A DNA stretch of 64,000 nt from Sphingopyxis sp. H073. GTDB lineage: Bacteria; Pseudomonadota; Alphaproteobacteria; Sphingomonadales; Sphingomonadaceae. The notes under the pieces were generated by a model. The model had not been told where the DNA came from, made no database searches, and worked only from the letters and a program-made list of their open reading frames with translations. The translations under genes were made by a program, and so were the position numbers. Each line of letters opens with the position of its first letter. The first letter of the stretch is position 1. The stretch lies in assembly GCF_001468395.1 (NCBI RefSeq), contig NZ_LNSG01000004.1:124001-188000 (forward strand), read 5' to 3'. Shown one piece after another: positions 18,384-28,109 of this stretch.

Positions 18384-20756
18384 ATGACCACGCATGCCCG
18401 AACGCTGCCTGCCATCCATGCCACTGTGTCGCTCGCTGCACTTGCCATCGCCACGCCGGCCTTTGCCCAGGAGGCACCGGTTCAGGACGACGGCGGCGGC
18501 GCGATCCGCGAAATCGTCGTCACCGCACAGAAGCGCCAAGAAAGCGCCCAGTCCGTCCCGGTCGCGATTACCGCCTTGGACGAAAAGGCGCTGGATACCG
18601 GCATGGTGCAGGATATTCGCGATGTCGCGGGACGCGTTCCGAGCCTGGTGATCGACAGCGTGTCGGCCGGTCCGAGCGCGGCGGCGATCTCCATTCGCGG
18701 CATTTCGTTCGAGGACATCGAAAAAAGCTTCGACCCGACCGTCGGCGTCGTCGTCGATGGCGTGTTCATCGGCACGAACACCGGCCAGCTGCTCGACAGT
18801 TTCGATCTCGAAAGCTTGCAGGTCCTGCGCGGTCCGCAAGGAACCTTGTTCGGCCGCAACACGATCGGCGGCGTGATCGAGGTGAAGCGCACCAAGCCCA
18901 CCGACGATTTCGGCGTCAAGGGCCGCCTGTCCTATGCCAGGTTCGACACCAAAAGTGCCCGGCTGGTCGCCAACAGCGGCAAGCTGGGAGATTTCATCGC
19001 GATCAAGGCGTTCGGCTTTTATGACAAGACCGACGGCTTTGTCCGCAACCTCAGCACCGGCGGCCGCGATGGCAAATATGAAACGCTGACCGGCGGGGCG
19101 ACCCTTTTGATCGAACCCAGCAGCGACTTTTCGGCCGAGATAACCTATGAACATATGCGCGAGCGCGGCGAGACGGTTTCGATCCCGACATCGTCGAGCC
19201 TCGACCTGATCTGCCTGGCCGCGGGCGCACCCGGATTTTCGCCGGTTGCCGAATGCAATCGCTTCTCGCTTCCCGATCGCGGCGTCAATTCGACCTATCA
19301 ATTGGCGCCGCATGACGTCTCCAACGACACCGACGCGGTGACCGGCAACATCACCTGGTCGCTAAGCGACAATATCACGCTCTTTTCGGTGACCGGCTAT
19401 CGCACCAATGACGAGAATGTCGCGCAGGACTTCGACGGCAGTTCGGCGGATTTCTTCGCCACCCGGCGCATTCAGCAATTCGAACAGTTCAGCCAGGAAC
19501 TGCGGGTGCTGGCCGAGCTCGGCGACGCGATTAACCTTCTGGTCGGCGGCTACTATTACAACAGCAACTACCAGCTGGACCAGTTCACGCGTCTGGGACC
19601 CGTGCCCTCGCAAAGCGCCGCTGGCGCAACGCTTCGCGCCTACACCGACAATAAGGCAAGGTCCTATGCCGGGTTTGCCGACGCCCAGTTCAAGCTGACC
19701 GACCGCTTCAAATTGTCGGTTGGCGGTCGCTATACCCGCGACAGAAAGCAAACCTTCAACAACTACGGCCAGGTCGTGGGACTGGTCGAATTGAGCCAGC
19801 CGAATTTCGACGGACGGTCCTGCGTCAGCGTAACCGGCGTCTTTGGACCGGGGCCCCTGGCAGGGCTGCCGACTTACGGCCCTGCCACCAATTGTTCGGG
19901 CAAGGCATCGTTCGGCAAATTCACCTGGCGCGCCAACGCGACCTACGAAGTCGGCGAAAACAAGATCATATATGGGTCCTACTCGACCGGCTTCCGGTCG
20001 GGCGGCTTCAACGGACGCGCCGCATCGCCGACCTCGCTCGGCCCCTATTTCCCGGAGACCGTCGATGCGTTCGAGGTCGGTTTGAAGGCCGACTGGCTCG
20101 ATCGCACCCTGCGCACCAACATCGCACTGTTCCACACCAAATATGACAACAAGCAGGAAGAGGTCGTCCAGCCCTCGCCACCGGGGTCGGCCCAGCCGCA
20201 GGAGACGGTCGTCGGAAATGCGGCATCGGCAAAGATCACCGGCGCCGAGCTGGAACTGATCATGCAGCCGTCCGAATCGCTGAACTTCACGGCATCGGCC
20301 AGCTACATCGACGCCAGGTACGGAACATTCCTGAAAGATCTGAACGGCGATAACGTCGGCGACGACGTGTCGACGCTGACCCTGCGCCGCGCACCGAAGT
20401 ATCAGTTCTCGACTGGCGTCAATTATTCGAAGGAAATCGGCTCCGGACGTTTCGACGCCAATCTGCTGCTCCGCTTCCAGAGCAAGGTGGCCACCTGCAT
20501 CGTCGCCAACCGGCCGATCGTCCTCGGCGCGGTTACCAACGATTTCCGCTGCTTTACCAAGGATCGCGAAAATCTGTCGGGACAGGTGTCCTACACCTTC
20601 CTGACGGGCAGCGGAGAAATCAGCGTCGCAGTCTTTGGCCGCAATTTGACCAATGTGCGCGACATCGGCAGCACCCTGCCGGTCGCCGGCCTCTTCACCT
20701 TCTCCGGCTCCATCGAGCCGCGCACTTACGGTGTCGAGCTCGGCTTCAAGTTCTGA
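18384..20756 (+). CDS. TonB-dependent receptor (copy 3)
   Basis: 790 residues, intact. It has a signal peptide (SLAALAIATPAFAQ), TonB box (REIVVTAQKRQESAQSVP), plug (RGPQGTLFGRNTIGG) and a barrel ending RTYGVELGFKF with C-terminal Phe. GAGAGGGAGGAACG lies before the ATG. It is followed on the same strand by a carotenoid-type dioxygenase and an acyl-CoA ligase, so the receptor likely imports the compound those enzymes process. It is only distantly similar to receptor copies 1 and 2. The 139-base upstream gap has a weak ATGCCT/AGGCAT inverted pair (18282-18287, 18313-18318). Confidence 0.93.
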   Translation: MTTHARTLPAIHATVSLAALAIATPAFAQEAPVQDDGGGAIREIVVTAQKRQESAQSVPVAITALDEKALDTGMVQDIRDVAGRVPSLVIDSVSAGPSAAAISIRGISFEDIEKSFDPTVGVVVDGVFIGTNTGQLLDSFDLESLQVLRGPQGTLFGRNTIGGVIEVKRTKPTDDFGVKGRLSYARFDTKSARLVANSGKLGDFIAIKAFGFYDKTDGFVRNLSTGGRDGKYETLTGGATLLIEPSSDFSAEITYEHMRERGETVSIPTSSSLDLICLAAGAPGFSPVAECNRFSLPDRGVNSTYQLAPHDVSNDTDAVTGNITWSLSDNITLFSVTGYRTNDENVAQDFDGSSADFFATRRIQQFEQFSQELRVLAELGDAINLLVGGYYYNSNYQLDQFTRLGPVPSQSAAGATLRAYTDNKARSYAGFADAQFKLTDRFKLSVGGRYTRDRKQTFNNYGQVVGLVELSQPNFDGRSCVSVTGVFGPGPLAGLPTYGPATNCSGKASFGKFTWRANATYEVGENKIIYGSYSTGFRSGGFNGRAASPTSLGPYFPETVDAFEVGLKADWLDRTLRTNIALFHTKYDNKQEEVVQPSPPGSAQPQETVVGNAASAKITGAELELIMQPSESLNFTASASYIDARYGTFLKDLNGDNVGDDVSTLTLRRAPKYQFSTGVNYSKEIGSGRFDANLLLRFQSKVATCIVANRPIVLGAVTNDFRCFTKDRENLSGQVSYTFLTGSGEISVAVFGRNLTNVRDIGSTLPVAGLFTFSGSIEPRTYGVELGFKF

Positions 20757-20865
20757 CGATGGAACGTTCCCGCCAGGGCACGGCGGGGTCGTAAAGGGGG
20801 ACCAAGGAACAAGGGGCGGCGCATTGCACCGCCCCTTGTTTGGTGGACAGACCAGAGGAACCAGG

Positions 20866-22323
20866 ATGACGCAGGCCTTTTTCGACCATCCCTATCTGTC
20901 GGGACATCATCAGCCGGTGCGCTTCGAGGCGACCGCACCAGACCTGATCGTCGAGGGCGAGATCCCTGCCGATCTGGTCGGCGTCTTCTATCGCAACGGC
21001 CCCGAACCGCTCTATCCGACGCGCGAGGGCGAGTATCACTGGTTCGACGGCGACGGCATGGTCTATGCCTTTCACATCGCCGATGGCCGCGCGTCGATGC
21101 TCAACCGCTGGGTCAGAACCGAGAAGTTCGAGCTGGAAAAGGCGGCAGGCAAGCGCCTGTTCGGGCTGTTCGGAAATCCGATGACCGCCGACCCGTCGGT
21201 CGCGGGCAAGCGTTACAACACCGCGAATACCAACATCATCGTCCATGGCGGCAAGCTGCTGGCGCTGATGGAGGGCGCGCCGGCGGTCGAGCTCGACCCG
21301 CGCACGCTCGAAACGCTGGGCGAGGAACATTATGGCGGGACGATCACCACGACTTTTTCCGCCCACCCCAAGGTCGATCATCACAGCGGCGAGCTGGTCA
21401 ACATCGGCATGGCGATCAATGGCCCGATGGGGCCGCCGCAATTGCGGTACGACGTGATCGCGGTCGACGGCAGCGTGCGCAAGGCGGAGGTCATCGACAT
21501 GCCGCACAACGCGTTGATGCACACGTTCTTCCTGACCGAGAACTGGGTGGTGTTTCCGGTCATCCCGATCGACGCCGACCTCGGCCGCTTCATGAAGGGC
21601 GGGCCTATGACCGCGTGGGTCAACGGCCGCCCGACCAAATTCGCGATCATGCCGCGCGAGGGTTCCGCGAGCGACATTCGCTGGTTCGACTACGAGCCGC
21701 GCCACATGTTCCACGAACTCAACGTATGGGAACAGGACGGCAAGATCATCGCCGATGTCGCCGCTGCGAACGGCACCGCGCTGTTTCCTGACGAGACGGG
21801 CGCGAGAAGGACGCATGGCGACACACAGCAGAGCCTGCGCCGCTGGACGATCGATCCGCGCACGAACGGCAACGGGACGTGGATCAGGGAAGAGACGCTC
21901 AACGACCGCGACATCCAGTTCCCGCGCCCCGACGACCGGTTCATGACGCGCGCCTCGCGCCACAGTTTTGCCAATATAAATTTGAACAGCCGCGACGGAC
22001 GTGCGGAAGGGATGGACGCGGTGCTGCGCTTCGACACGATCAGCGGCCAGGAGGACGTCTATCACTTCGGCAATGGCGCCTCGTGTGGCGAGCTGGTTTT
22101 CGCGCCGAAGATCGGCGCCGCGGGAGAAGGCGACGGCTATGCGATGACGCTGGTCCACCGCGCAGGAGCCGCAACCAGCGAACTCGCGATCTTCGACGCG
22201 CTCGACATCGCGGCGGGGCCGGTCGCGACGATCCATGTCCCGTTCCGCGTCCCGTCGGGTTTTCATTGCAATTTCTACGCCGCCGACTCCCGTCTCTACC
22301 GGCAGGCGTTCGGTCACGCCTGA
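20866..22323 (+). CDS. Carotenoid/lignostilbene oxygenase family dioxygenase
   Basis: 485 residues. I start at the ATG at 20866 (after AGAGGAACCAGG), not at the long upstream frame, which overlaps the receptor. The seven-bladed propeller family signature begins GVFYRNGPEPLYP and YHWFDGDGMVYAF. Four His ligands of the non-heme iron fit SAHPKVD, HNALMHTFF, PRHMFHELN and the near-terminal GFHCNFYA. Such enzymes cleave conjugated C=C bonds of carotenoids, apocarotenoids, stilbenes or phenylpropanoids with O2. Placement directly after a receptor and before an acyl-CoA ligase suggests an early cleavage step whose product is oxidised to an acid and activated. Confidence 0.88.
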   Translation: MTQAFFDHPYLSGHHQPVRFEATAPDLIVEGEIPADLVGVFYRNGPEPLYPTREGEYHWFDGDGMVYAFHIADGRASMLNRWVRTEKFELEKAAGKRLFGLFGNPMTADPSVAGKRYNTANTNIIVHGGKLLALMEGAPAVELDPRTLETLGEEHYGGTITTTFSAHPKVDHHSGELVNIGMAINGPMGPPQLRYDVIAVDGSVRKAEVIDMPHNALMHTFFLTENWVVFPVIPIDADLGRFMKGGPMTAWVNGRPTKFAIMPREGSASDIRWFDYEPRHMFHELNVWEQDGKIIADVAAANGTALFPDETGARRTHGDTQQSLRRWTIDPRTNGNGTWIREETLNDRDIQFPRPDDRFMTRASRHSFANINLNSRDGRAEGMDAVLRFDTISGQEDVYHFGNGASCGELVFAPKIGAAGEGDGYAMTLVHRAGAATSELAIFDALDIAAGPVATIHVPFRVPSGFHCNFYAADSRLYRQAFGHA

Positions 22324-22341
22324 CCAGGGGAGAGGAAGTCA

Positions 22342-23922
22342 GTGAAGGTTCCAGCCTTTCAGCGGATCGCCGACGTCGCGCGGACCAACGCCCGTGAGCG
22401 TCCCGACCGGATCATCTTCCACTTCGAGGGCCGCGCAACGAGCTACGCCGATTTCGATGCGAACAGCAGCCGCGCCGCGAACGGACTGATCGCCCTCGGT
22501 CTGAGACCCGACGACCGCGTTGCCTATCTCGGCAAGAACAGCGACATCTATTTCGAGCTCGTGATGGCGGTCGCCAAGGCCGGCGGTGTCATGACGCCGG
22601 TCAATTGGCGCCTCGCCGTGCCCGAGATCGCGTGGATTATCGACAATTGCGGCGCGCGCATCCTGTTTGTCGGACCGGAATTCGCCGAACTGGTCGCCGC
22701 AAACCGCGACGCCTTCCCCGGCGTCGCGCATGTCGTCGCGACCGAGGGCGCGGCAAGCGGCTTTCCCGATTATCGCGGATGGCGGGGCAGTTTCGCCGAC
22801 ACCGATCCCGACATCCCGCGCGGCGAGACCGACGCGGTGATCCAGATGTACACCTCGGGCACCACCGGCAAGCCCAAGGGCGCGGTACTCACCAACGGCT
22901 CGGTGCTGCGCTCGCAACTCGACCGCGACCCGGCGCTGCAGGCCGATTGGGAGCGGTGGGAAGAGGATGACGTCGGGCTCGTCGCCATGCCCTGCTTCCA
23001 TATCGGTGGCACCGGATACGGCATCACCGTAATGACCAATGGCGCTACGGGCGTGATCACGCGCGAGTTCGATCCCGGCGGGGTGCTCGACCTGATCGAG
23101 GCCTATGGCATTTCCAAAATCTTCATGGTGCCCGCGGCGATGCAGATCATCGTCAATCAGCCGCGGGCGCGCGACGTCGATTTCTCGCGGCTGCGCCACA
23201 TCGCCTATGGCGCCTCGCCGATCCCGCTCGACCTGCTCCGCCAGTGCATCGACGTTTTCCAGTGCGGCTTCGTCCAGATGTACGGCATGACCGAGACGTC
23301 GGGCACGATCGCCGCGCTGCCGCCCGAAGATCATGACCCGGCGGGCAACGAGCGGATGCGCTCGGTCGGCAAACCGCTGCGCGGGGTCGAGATGCGGGTG
23401 ATCGACGCCGGCGGCAACGCGCTCCCGCCGCGCGAAATCGGCGAGATCGCGATCCGCGCGCAAGCGAATATGCGCGAATATTGGGGACGGCCCGAAGCGA
23501 CGGCGGAGACGATCGACGCCGACGGCTGGCTGCGCACCGGCGACGCCGGCTACACCGATGAGGAAGGCTATTTCTACCTCCACGACCGGGTGAAGGACAT
23601 GATCATCTCGGGCGGCGAGAATGTCTATCCGGCCGAGGTCGAGAATGCGATCTATGGCCACCCCGCCGTCGCCGACGTCGCCGTCGTCGGAGTCCCCGAC
23701 GACAAATGGGGCGAGGCGGTGAAGGCCTGCGTCGTGCTGCGCGAAGGTGCGAGCGCCGATGCCGCCGACATCATCGGCTGGGCGCGCGAGCGAATTGCGG
23801 GCTATAAATGTCCGAAGTCGGTGGACTTCATCCCCGCGCTACCGCGCAATCCGTCGGGGAAGATCTTACGCCGCGAACTGCGCGCGCCCTATTGGGAAGG
23901 CCGCGAGCGACAGATTGGCTAG
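22342..23922 (+). CDS. Acyl-CoA ligase (AMP-binding family)
   Basis: 526 residues with a GTG start preceded by GGGGAGAGGAA. Adenylation motifs: YTSGTTGKPKG (residues about 172-182), YGMTETSGTIA, DGWLRTGDAGY, and the C-terminal catalytic Lys in NPSGKILRREL. It activates a carboxylic acid to an acyl-adenylate and then the CoA thioester (fatty-acid or aromatic-acid type). It begins 18 bases after the dioxygenase gene and is the last gene of the receptor-dioxygenase-ligase unit. A 13-base C tract and an inverted repeat follow its TAG stop. Confidence 0.92.
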   Translation: MKVPAFQRIADVARTNARERPDRIIFHFEGRATSYADFDANSSRAANGLIALGLRPDDRVAYLGKNSDIYFELVMAVAKAGGVMTPVNWRLAVPEIAWIIDNCGARILFVGPEFAELVAANRDAFPGVAHVVATEGAASGFPDYRGWRGSFADTDPDIPRGETDAVIQMYTSGTTGKPKGAVLTNGSVLRSQLDRDPALQADWERWEEDDVGLVAMPCFHIGGTGYGITVMTNGATGVITREFDPGGVLDLIEAYGISKIFMVPAAMQIIVNQPRARDVDFSRLRHIAYGASPIPLDLLRQCIDVFQCGFVQMYGMTETSGTIAALPPEDHDPAGNERMRSVGKPLRGVEMRVIDAGGNALPPREIGEIAIRAQANMREYWGRPEATAETIDADGWLRTGDAGYTDEEGYFYLHDRVKDMIISGGENVYPAEVENAIYGHPAVADVAVVGVPDDKWGEAVKACVVLREGASADAADIIGWARERIAGYKCPKSVDFIPALPRNPSGKILRRELRAPYWEGRERQIG

Positions 23923-23928
23923 CGACTG

Positions 23929-23941
23929 CCCCCCCCCCCCC
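23929..23941. repeat. Homopolymeric C tract (13 C)
   Basis: Thirteen consecutive C residues directly after the ligase stop codon, intergenic. Such tracts are prone to replication slippage and to sequencing or assembly length errors. Nothing indicates that it switches a gene, since it lies between the 3' ends of convergent genes. Confidence 0.9.
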
Positions 23942-23949
23942 ATCATCTC

Positions 23950-24030
23950 GTCAGTGCGAGGAGCGAAGCGACGCGGCGATCTAGCGTGGCGTAATCCGCC
24001 CTAGATTGCTTCGCCGCGCTCGCAATGACG
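23950..24030. repeat. Dispersed palindromic repeat between convergent genes
   Basis: Two imperfect inverted arms: GTCAGTGCGAGGAGCGAAGC... at 23950-23984 and the complement of GTCATTGCGAGCGCGGCGAA... at 24001-24030, both closing on an ATCTAG core. The GTCATTGCGAGCG...GAAGCAATC motif is a well-known dispersed intergenic repeat in many bacterial genomes. It can fold into a long hairpin and may act as a bidirectional terminator between the ligase and the SDR. Confidence 0.75.
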
Positions 24031-24036
24031 GCGTGT

Positions 24037-24849
24037 TTATTGCACCTGCAACTTCGCCATCGCCGCACCGACCGCGGCCGCAATGTCAGCCTCCTGCGGA
24101 TTGCCCCGCAGCGCCAGCCCGCCGTTCGGCTGCAAATTCTCACCCGTAACGAAAGCCTCGTCGCTCGCCAGCCAGAGGCATGCGTTCGCCACATCCTGCG
24201 ACGTGTTGAGCCGTCCCAGCGGATAACGCGGCAGGAAGGCATCGACCAATCCCGGAGTGGCAAATGCCCCCTCGGTCATCGGCGATTCCGTGAAGGCGGG
24301 CGAAACGATGTTAGCGCGAATGCCGGCCGCCCCGAAATCATTGGCGACGCAGCGGATCAGCGCCTCCGACCCTGTCTTGGTACCGATATAGGCGGCGTGA
24401 TTGCCGATCGGCGAGCGCGTGGTCGCCGACGAAATCTGGATGATCGATCCGCCGCTCGGATCGTTGGCGAGCATCGCGCCGACAAACGCCTGCAGGAAAT
24501 GATGTACGCCGGTGAACTGCAACGCGACGATGGCGGCCAGTTCTTCTTCGGTGACATCGAGCAAGGGCTTGAGCAGCCCCCACCCGCTGGCATTCATCGC
24601 AATGTCGACCCCGCCCATCTTCGCCTTCGCCGTATCGGCGAGCGCGAAGACCGAAGCCTTGTCGGTGATGTCGCAGAGCGCGGCATGGCCGCCGATCTCG
24701 GCCGCCAGTGCTTCGAGCGGTTCGGCCTTGCGCCCCGCGACCATCACCGTCGCGCCCTCGCGCGCGAACAACCGCGCGGTCACCTGCGCCATATTGCCCG
24801 CCGATGCCGCGCCTATGATGACGGCGCGCTTGCCTGCCAGCCTGCCCAT
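24037..24849 (-). CDS. SDR family oxidoreductase with atypical glycine motif
   Basis: 270 residues. The fold is SDR, with catalytic YIGTK and a Ser in ISSATTR, and a C-terminal TGENLQPNGG. The cofactor loop reads GAASAGNMAQ rather than TGxxxGxG, and the NNAG position reads MNASG. The change is shared by some SDR subfamilies and need not abolish cofactor binding, but it makes cofactor choice uncertain. The gene is the second of a minus-strand pair with the medium-chain reductase 10 bases upstream. It likely acts on a keto or hydroxy intermediate. Confidence 0.85.
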   Translation of the reverse strand: MGRLAGKRAVIIGAASAGNMAQVTARLFAREGATVMVAGRKAEPLEALAAEIGGHAALCDITDKASVFALADTAKAKMGGVDIAMNASGWGLLKPLLDVTEEELAAIVALQFTGVHHFLQAFVGAMLANDPSGGSIIQISSATTRSPIGNHAAYIGTKTGSEALIRCVANDFGAAGIRANIVSPAFTESPMTEGAFATPGLVDAFLPRYPLGRLNTSQDVANACLWLASDEAFVTGENLQPNGGLALRGNPQEADIAAAVGAAMAKLQVQ

Positions 24850-24859
24850 GTCGATCTCC

Positions 24860-25858
24860 CTACAGCTTCAACAATTGCTTGCCGCGGTTCTGGCCGCCGA
24901 ACAGGCGCTTGAGGGTTGCCGGGGCATTTTCGAACCCCTGCTGCACATCCTCGCGATAGGTGAGCCGCCCATCCTGGACGAAGCCCTCCAGCCGTTTCCG
25001 GATCGCCGGAAATTCGCTCGCCCAGTCGATCACGATGAAGCCCGCCATCGTGCCGCGGCGGAAGACCAGATTGAAGTAATTCTGCGGCCCCGCGGGCAGC
25101 GATCCGGTCTCGTACCGGCTGATCCCGCCGCAGATCACAACCCGCGCGCCGGTCGCGATCTCACCGAGCATGTCGTTGAGAATCGTGCCGCCGACATTGT
25201 CGAAAATGACGTCGACTCCCCGCGGACAATGGTCGCGGATCTGGGCCCGCACGTCGCCCGCCTTATAGTCGATCGCCGCGTCGTAGCCCGCCTCCTCAAC
25301 CAACCAGCGACACTTGTCCTCACCGCCCGCAATGCCGACCGCGCGGCACCCGGCGATCTTCGCCAGCTGACCCACGACCGACCCCGTGGCCCCCGCCGCA
25401 CCCGAGACGAGCACCGTATCGCCCGCCACCGGCCGCCCGACCTTGAACAATCCGCAGTAAGCAGTGACCCCCGTCGTCCCGAGCACCGACAGCATCGCGG
25501 TCGGCGGCAGCGCGGTGTCGATCTTGACCAGCCCTGCGCCGTCCGACCGGTGCCATTCGGTCCAGCCGGTCGACCCCATCACCAGGTCGCCGACTGCAAG
25601 GCCCGGATGGTTGCTCTCGACCACTTCGCTGATCGCGCTGCCCCGCATGACGTCGCCGATCGCCATCGGCGCGACATAGTCGGCGATATTTTCCATCCAT
25701 CCCTTTTGCGCCGGATCGAACCCCAGATAGAGCGTCTTGAGCAGCATTTCGCCGTCGCCCGGCGTGCCGATCTCGGTCTCGACGAGCCGGAAATCGCCCT
25801 CCTCGATCCCGCGTCCACGCGGATGTCCGTTCAGCAGCCATTGGCGCGATGTGGGCAT
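24860..25858 (-). CDS. Medium-chain NADP-dependent oxidoreductase (copy 1)
   Basis: 332 residues from the ATG at 25858, preceded by CAGGGAGAG; the open frame extends to 26062 but that part overlaps the divergent gene and is not coding. It belongs to the zinc-free MDR branch of leukotriene B4 dehydrogenase/prostaglandin reductase/CurA-like enzymes: GFDPAQKGWM near the N-terminus, VSGAAGATGSVVGQLA dinucleotide-binding loop, and VDVIFDNVGG. These reduce activated C=C bonds with NADPH. A paralogue is coded at 28110-29126 beyond the molybdoenzyme on the opposite strand. Confidence 0.9.
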   Translation of the reverse strand: MPTSRQWLLNGHPRGRGIEEGDFRLVETEIGTPGDGEMLLKTLYLGFDPAQKGWMENIADYVAPMAIGDVMRGSAISEVVESNHPGLAVGDLVMGSTGWTEWHRSDGAGLVKIDTALPPTAMLSVLGTTGVTAYCGLFKVGRPVAGDTVLVSGAAGATGSVVGQLAKIAGCRAVGIAGGEDKCRWLVEEAGYDAAIDYKAGDVRAQIRDHCPRGVDVIFDNVGGTILNDMLGEIATGARVVICGGISRYETGSLPAGPQNYFNLVFRRGTMAGFIVIDWASEFPAIRKRLEGFVQDGRLTYREDVQQGFENAPATLKRLFGGQNRGKQLLKL

Positions 25859-25973
25859 CGATACTCTCCCTGTTCCCTGCCGCGAAATTGCGCCCACCCG
25901 GCGGCCGCAACCACCGCCAAAAGTGCCAGTCGATTGCGGGGCGCCGAGGCGTAGGGTGCGATCAGGGAGAGAT

Positions 25974-28100
25974 ATGATGCCTGAGGTTCGCCGCAGTTTC
26001 TGCCGCTTCTGCCATGCCAATTGCGCGATGCTGGTCACGATCGACGAGGGCCGCGTGACCAAGGTGCAGGGCGATCCCGACGATCCGGTCTTCGGCGGCT
26101 ACACCTGCATCAAGGGCCGCCAACTCGCCGAGGCGCACCATGGGCCGCAGCGGCTGATCGTCTCGCAGAAGCGCGTCGGCGACGCCTTCGAGGATATAGC
26201 GACGGACAGCGCGCTCGACGAGATCGGCGCGCAACTCTTAGCCATCATCGCCGAGCATGGACCGCATGCCGTCGCCATTTATGCAGGTACCTATGCCTTC
26301 CAGAACAGCGCCGGGGTCGGCAGCGCCATGGCCTTCGCGCAGGGGCTCGGCACCCGCAACATCTATACGTCGGTGACGCTCGACCAGCCCGCCAAAGTCT
26401 ATACGACGGCGCGCTACGGCAACTGGATGGGCGGCATGCACACCTTCGCCGAGGCCGATGTCGCCTTCTTCATCGGCAACAATCCGATCGTCTCGCACTA
26501 CGGCCCGCCGGGCGGGTTGCCACCCTTTTCGCCGTCGCGCCGCCTGCGCGATGCGCTCGACGGCGGCCTCAAACTGATCGTCGCCGACCCGCGCGAGAGC
26601 GACGTCGCGGCGCTCGCGCATATCCACCTGCCCGTCCGGCCGGGCGAAGACCCCGCGCTGCTCGCCGGGATCATCCATGTCATCCTGTCCGAAGGCCTCT
26701 ACGACAAGGCGTTCGTCCAGCGCTATGTCGACGGCCTCGACGAGTTGCAGCGCGCGGTAGCGGGCTTCACCCCCGACATCGCTGCAGCACGCGCCGGGGT
26801 CGAGGAAAGCCAGCTTGTCGCCGCTGCGCGGATGTTCGCGGGCGGCACCAAGGGCGTCGTCTCGACGGGCACCGGGCCCGAGATGGCGGGCAATGGCACG
26901 CTCACCCAATATCTCGTCTCGTCGCTCAACATCATCTGCGGGCGCTTCTGTCGCGAGGGCGAGAAGAGCTCGATCCCGCGCGTCTTCACCCCTGTCACCC
27001 CGCGCCGCGCACAGGTCGCGCCGCCGATGGCGCTCTTTGGCGACGGCTTCCCCGCCTCGCGCATCCGCGGCCTGACGCACCTCGGCATGGAGATGCCGTG
27101 CAATGTGCTCGCCGACGAAATGCTGACCCCGGGCGAGGGTCAGGTGCGCGCGCTGATCGTGATCGGCGGCAATCCGGTGGTCGCCTTCCCCGATCAGGAC
27201 AAGATGACGCGCGCGATCGACGGGCTGGAGCTGCTTGTCTGCATCGACGTTAACGCCGGGTCCGCGACGGCGAAGCGCGCCGACTATATCCTCGCCCCCA
27301 AAATGTGCCTCGAACGCGAGGACATCAGCAACCTTTCCGAATGGTGGTACGAAATTCCCTACGCCCGCTATACCGAGGCGATGATCGACGCACCCGAAGG
27401 GCTGCTCGAGGAGTGGGAAATGCTCTGGGAACTCGCGCACCGTCTCGGCACTGGCCTGCCGCTCGCAGGCGGCGCCTGCCCGATGGACAAACGGCCCACG
27501 AAGGAAGCGTTTCTCGACCTTATGGTCGCCGGCTGCTCGGTCGCGCCGAGTGTGGTGCGCGCCGATACCGTCGATGGCAAGGCCGTCATCTACGACGATC
27601 TGCATCCGATCGTCGAACCCGGCGATCCCGATGCACCCGGCCACTTCGACCTCACCGCAGGCGCAATGCCCGTCCAGCTCATCGCCTATGGCGAAGCCGA
27701 CCAACCGACGCCCGATTTCCCCTGGCGGATGGTCTCGCGCCGCAGCCGCCATCGATTCAACTCGACCGGTCAGAATCTGCCCGCGCTGCGCGCCAAGCGC
27801 ACCACCAACCCCGCTTTCCTGCATCCCGACGATCTCGCCCGCATTCCCTGCAACGACGGCGATACCGTCCGCATCCGCTCGGCAGTCGGCGAAGTCGTCG
27901 CGGTCGCGCGCGCGGCGGAGAATATGCGCCCCGGCGTCGTGTCGATGGCGCATGCCTTCGGCGGCCCCGACATCGGCCCCGACGGCGTCCACGAGCATGG
28001 CGCCTCGACCAACCGCCTCGTCAGCGAGAGCATCGCCTATGACCCCATCACCGGCCAGTCGCTGCAAAGCGCGATCCCGGTTTCCATCGTCCCCGCCTGA
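25974..28100 (+). CDS. Molybdopterin-dependent oxidoreductase (DMSO reductase superfamily)
   Basis: 708 residues. The tandem ATG ATG at 25974/25977 follows AGGGAGA. A 4Fe-4S motif opens the protein (C10-x2-C13-x3-C17-x27-C45), exactly the spacing of the N-terminal Fe4S4 domain of formate dehydrogenase/BisC-type enzymes. The molybdopterin domain follows with SGVST-like VVSTGTGPEM and GNPVVAFPD, and the C-terminal dinucleotide-binding domain with PWRMVSRRSRH, LHPDDLA and VVSMAHAFGG. It probably hydroxylates, dehydrogenates or hydrates a catabolic intermediate; no partner subunit is coded nearby. It has no twin-arginine signal, so it is cytoplasmic. It heads a nine-gene plus-strand unit. Confidence 0.88.
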   Translation: MMPEVRRSFCRFCHANCAMLVTIDEGRVTKVQGDPDDPVFGGYTCIKGRQLAEAHHGPQRLIVSQKRVGDAFEDIATDSALDEIGAQLLAIIAEHGPHAVAIYAGTYAFQNSAGVGSAMAFAQGLGTRNIYTSVTLDQPAKVYTTARYGNWMGGMHTFAEADVAFFIGNNPIVSHYGPPGGLPPFSPSRRLRDALDGGLKLIVADPRESDVAALAHIHLPVRPGEDPALLAGIIHVILSEGLYDKAFVQRYVDGLDELQRAVAGFTPDIAAARAGVEESQLVAAARMFAGGTKGVVSTGTGPEMAGNGTLTQYLVSSLNIICGRFCREGEKSSIPRVFTPVTPRRAQVAPPMALFGDGFPASRIRGLTHLGMEMPCNVLADEMLTPGEGQVRALIVIGGNPVVAFPDQDKMTRAIDGLELLVCIDVNAGSATAKRADYILAPKMCLEREDISNLSEWWYEIPYARYTEAMIDAPEGLLEEWEMLWELAHRLGTGLPLAGGACPMDKRPTKEAFLDLMVAGCSVAPSVVRADTVDGKAVIYDDLHPIVEPGDPDAPGHFDLTAGAMPVQLIAYGEADQPTPDFPWRMVSRRSRHRFNSTGQNLPALRAKRTTNPAFLHPDDLARIPCNDGDTVRIRSAVGEVVAVARAAENMRPGVVSMAHAFGGPDIGPDGVHEHGASTNRLVSESIAYDPITGQSLQSAIPVSIVPA

Positions 28101-28109
28101 GGAGCTTTC

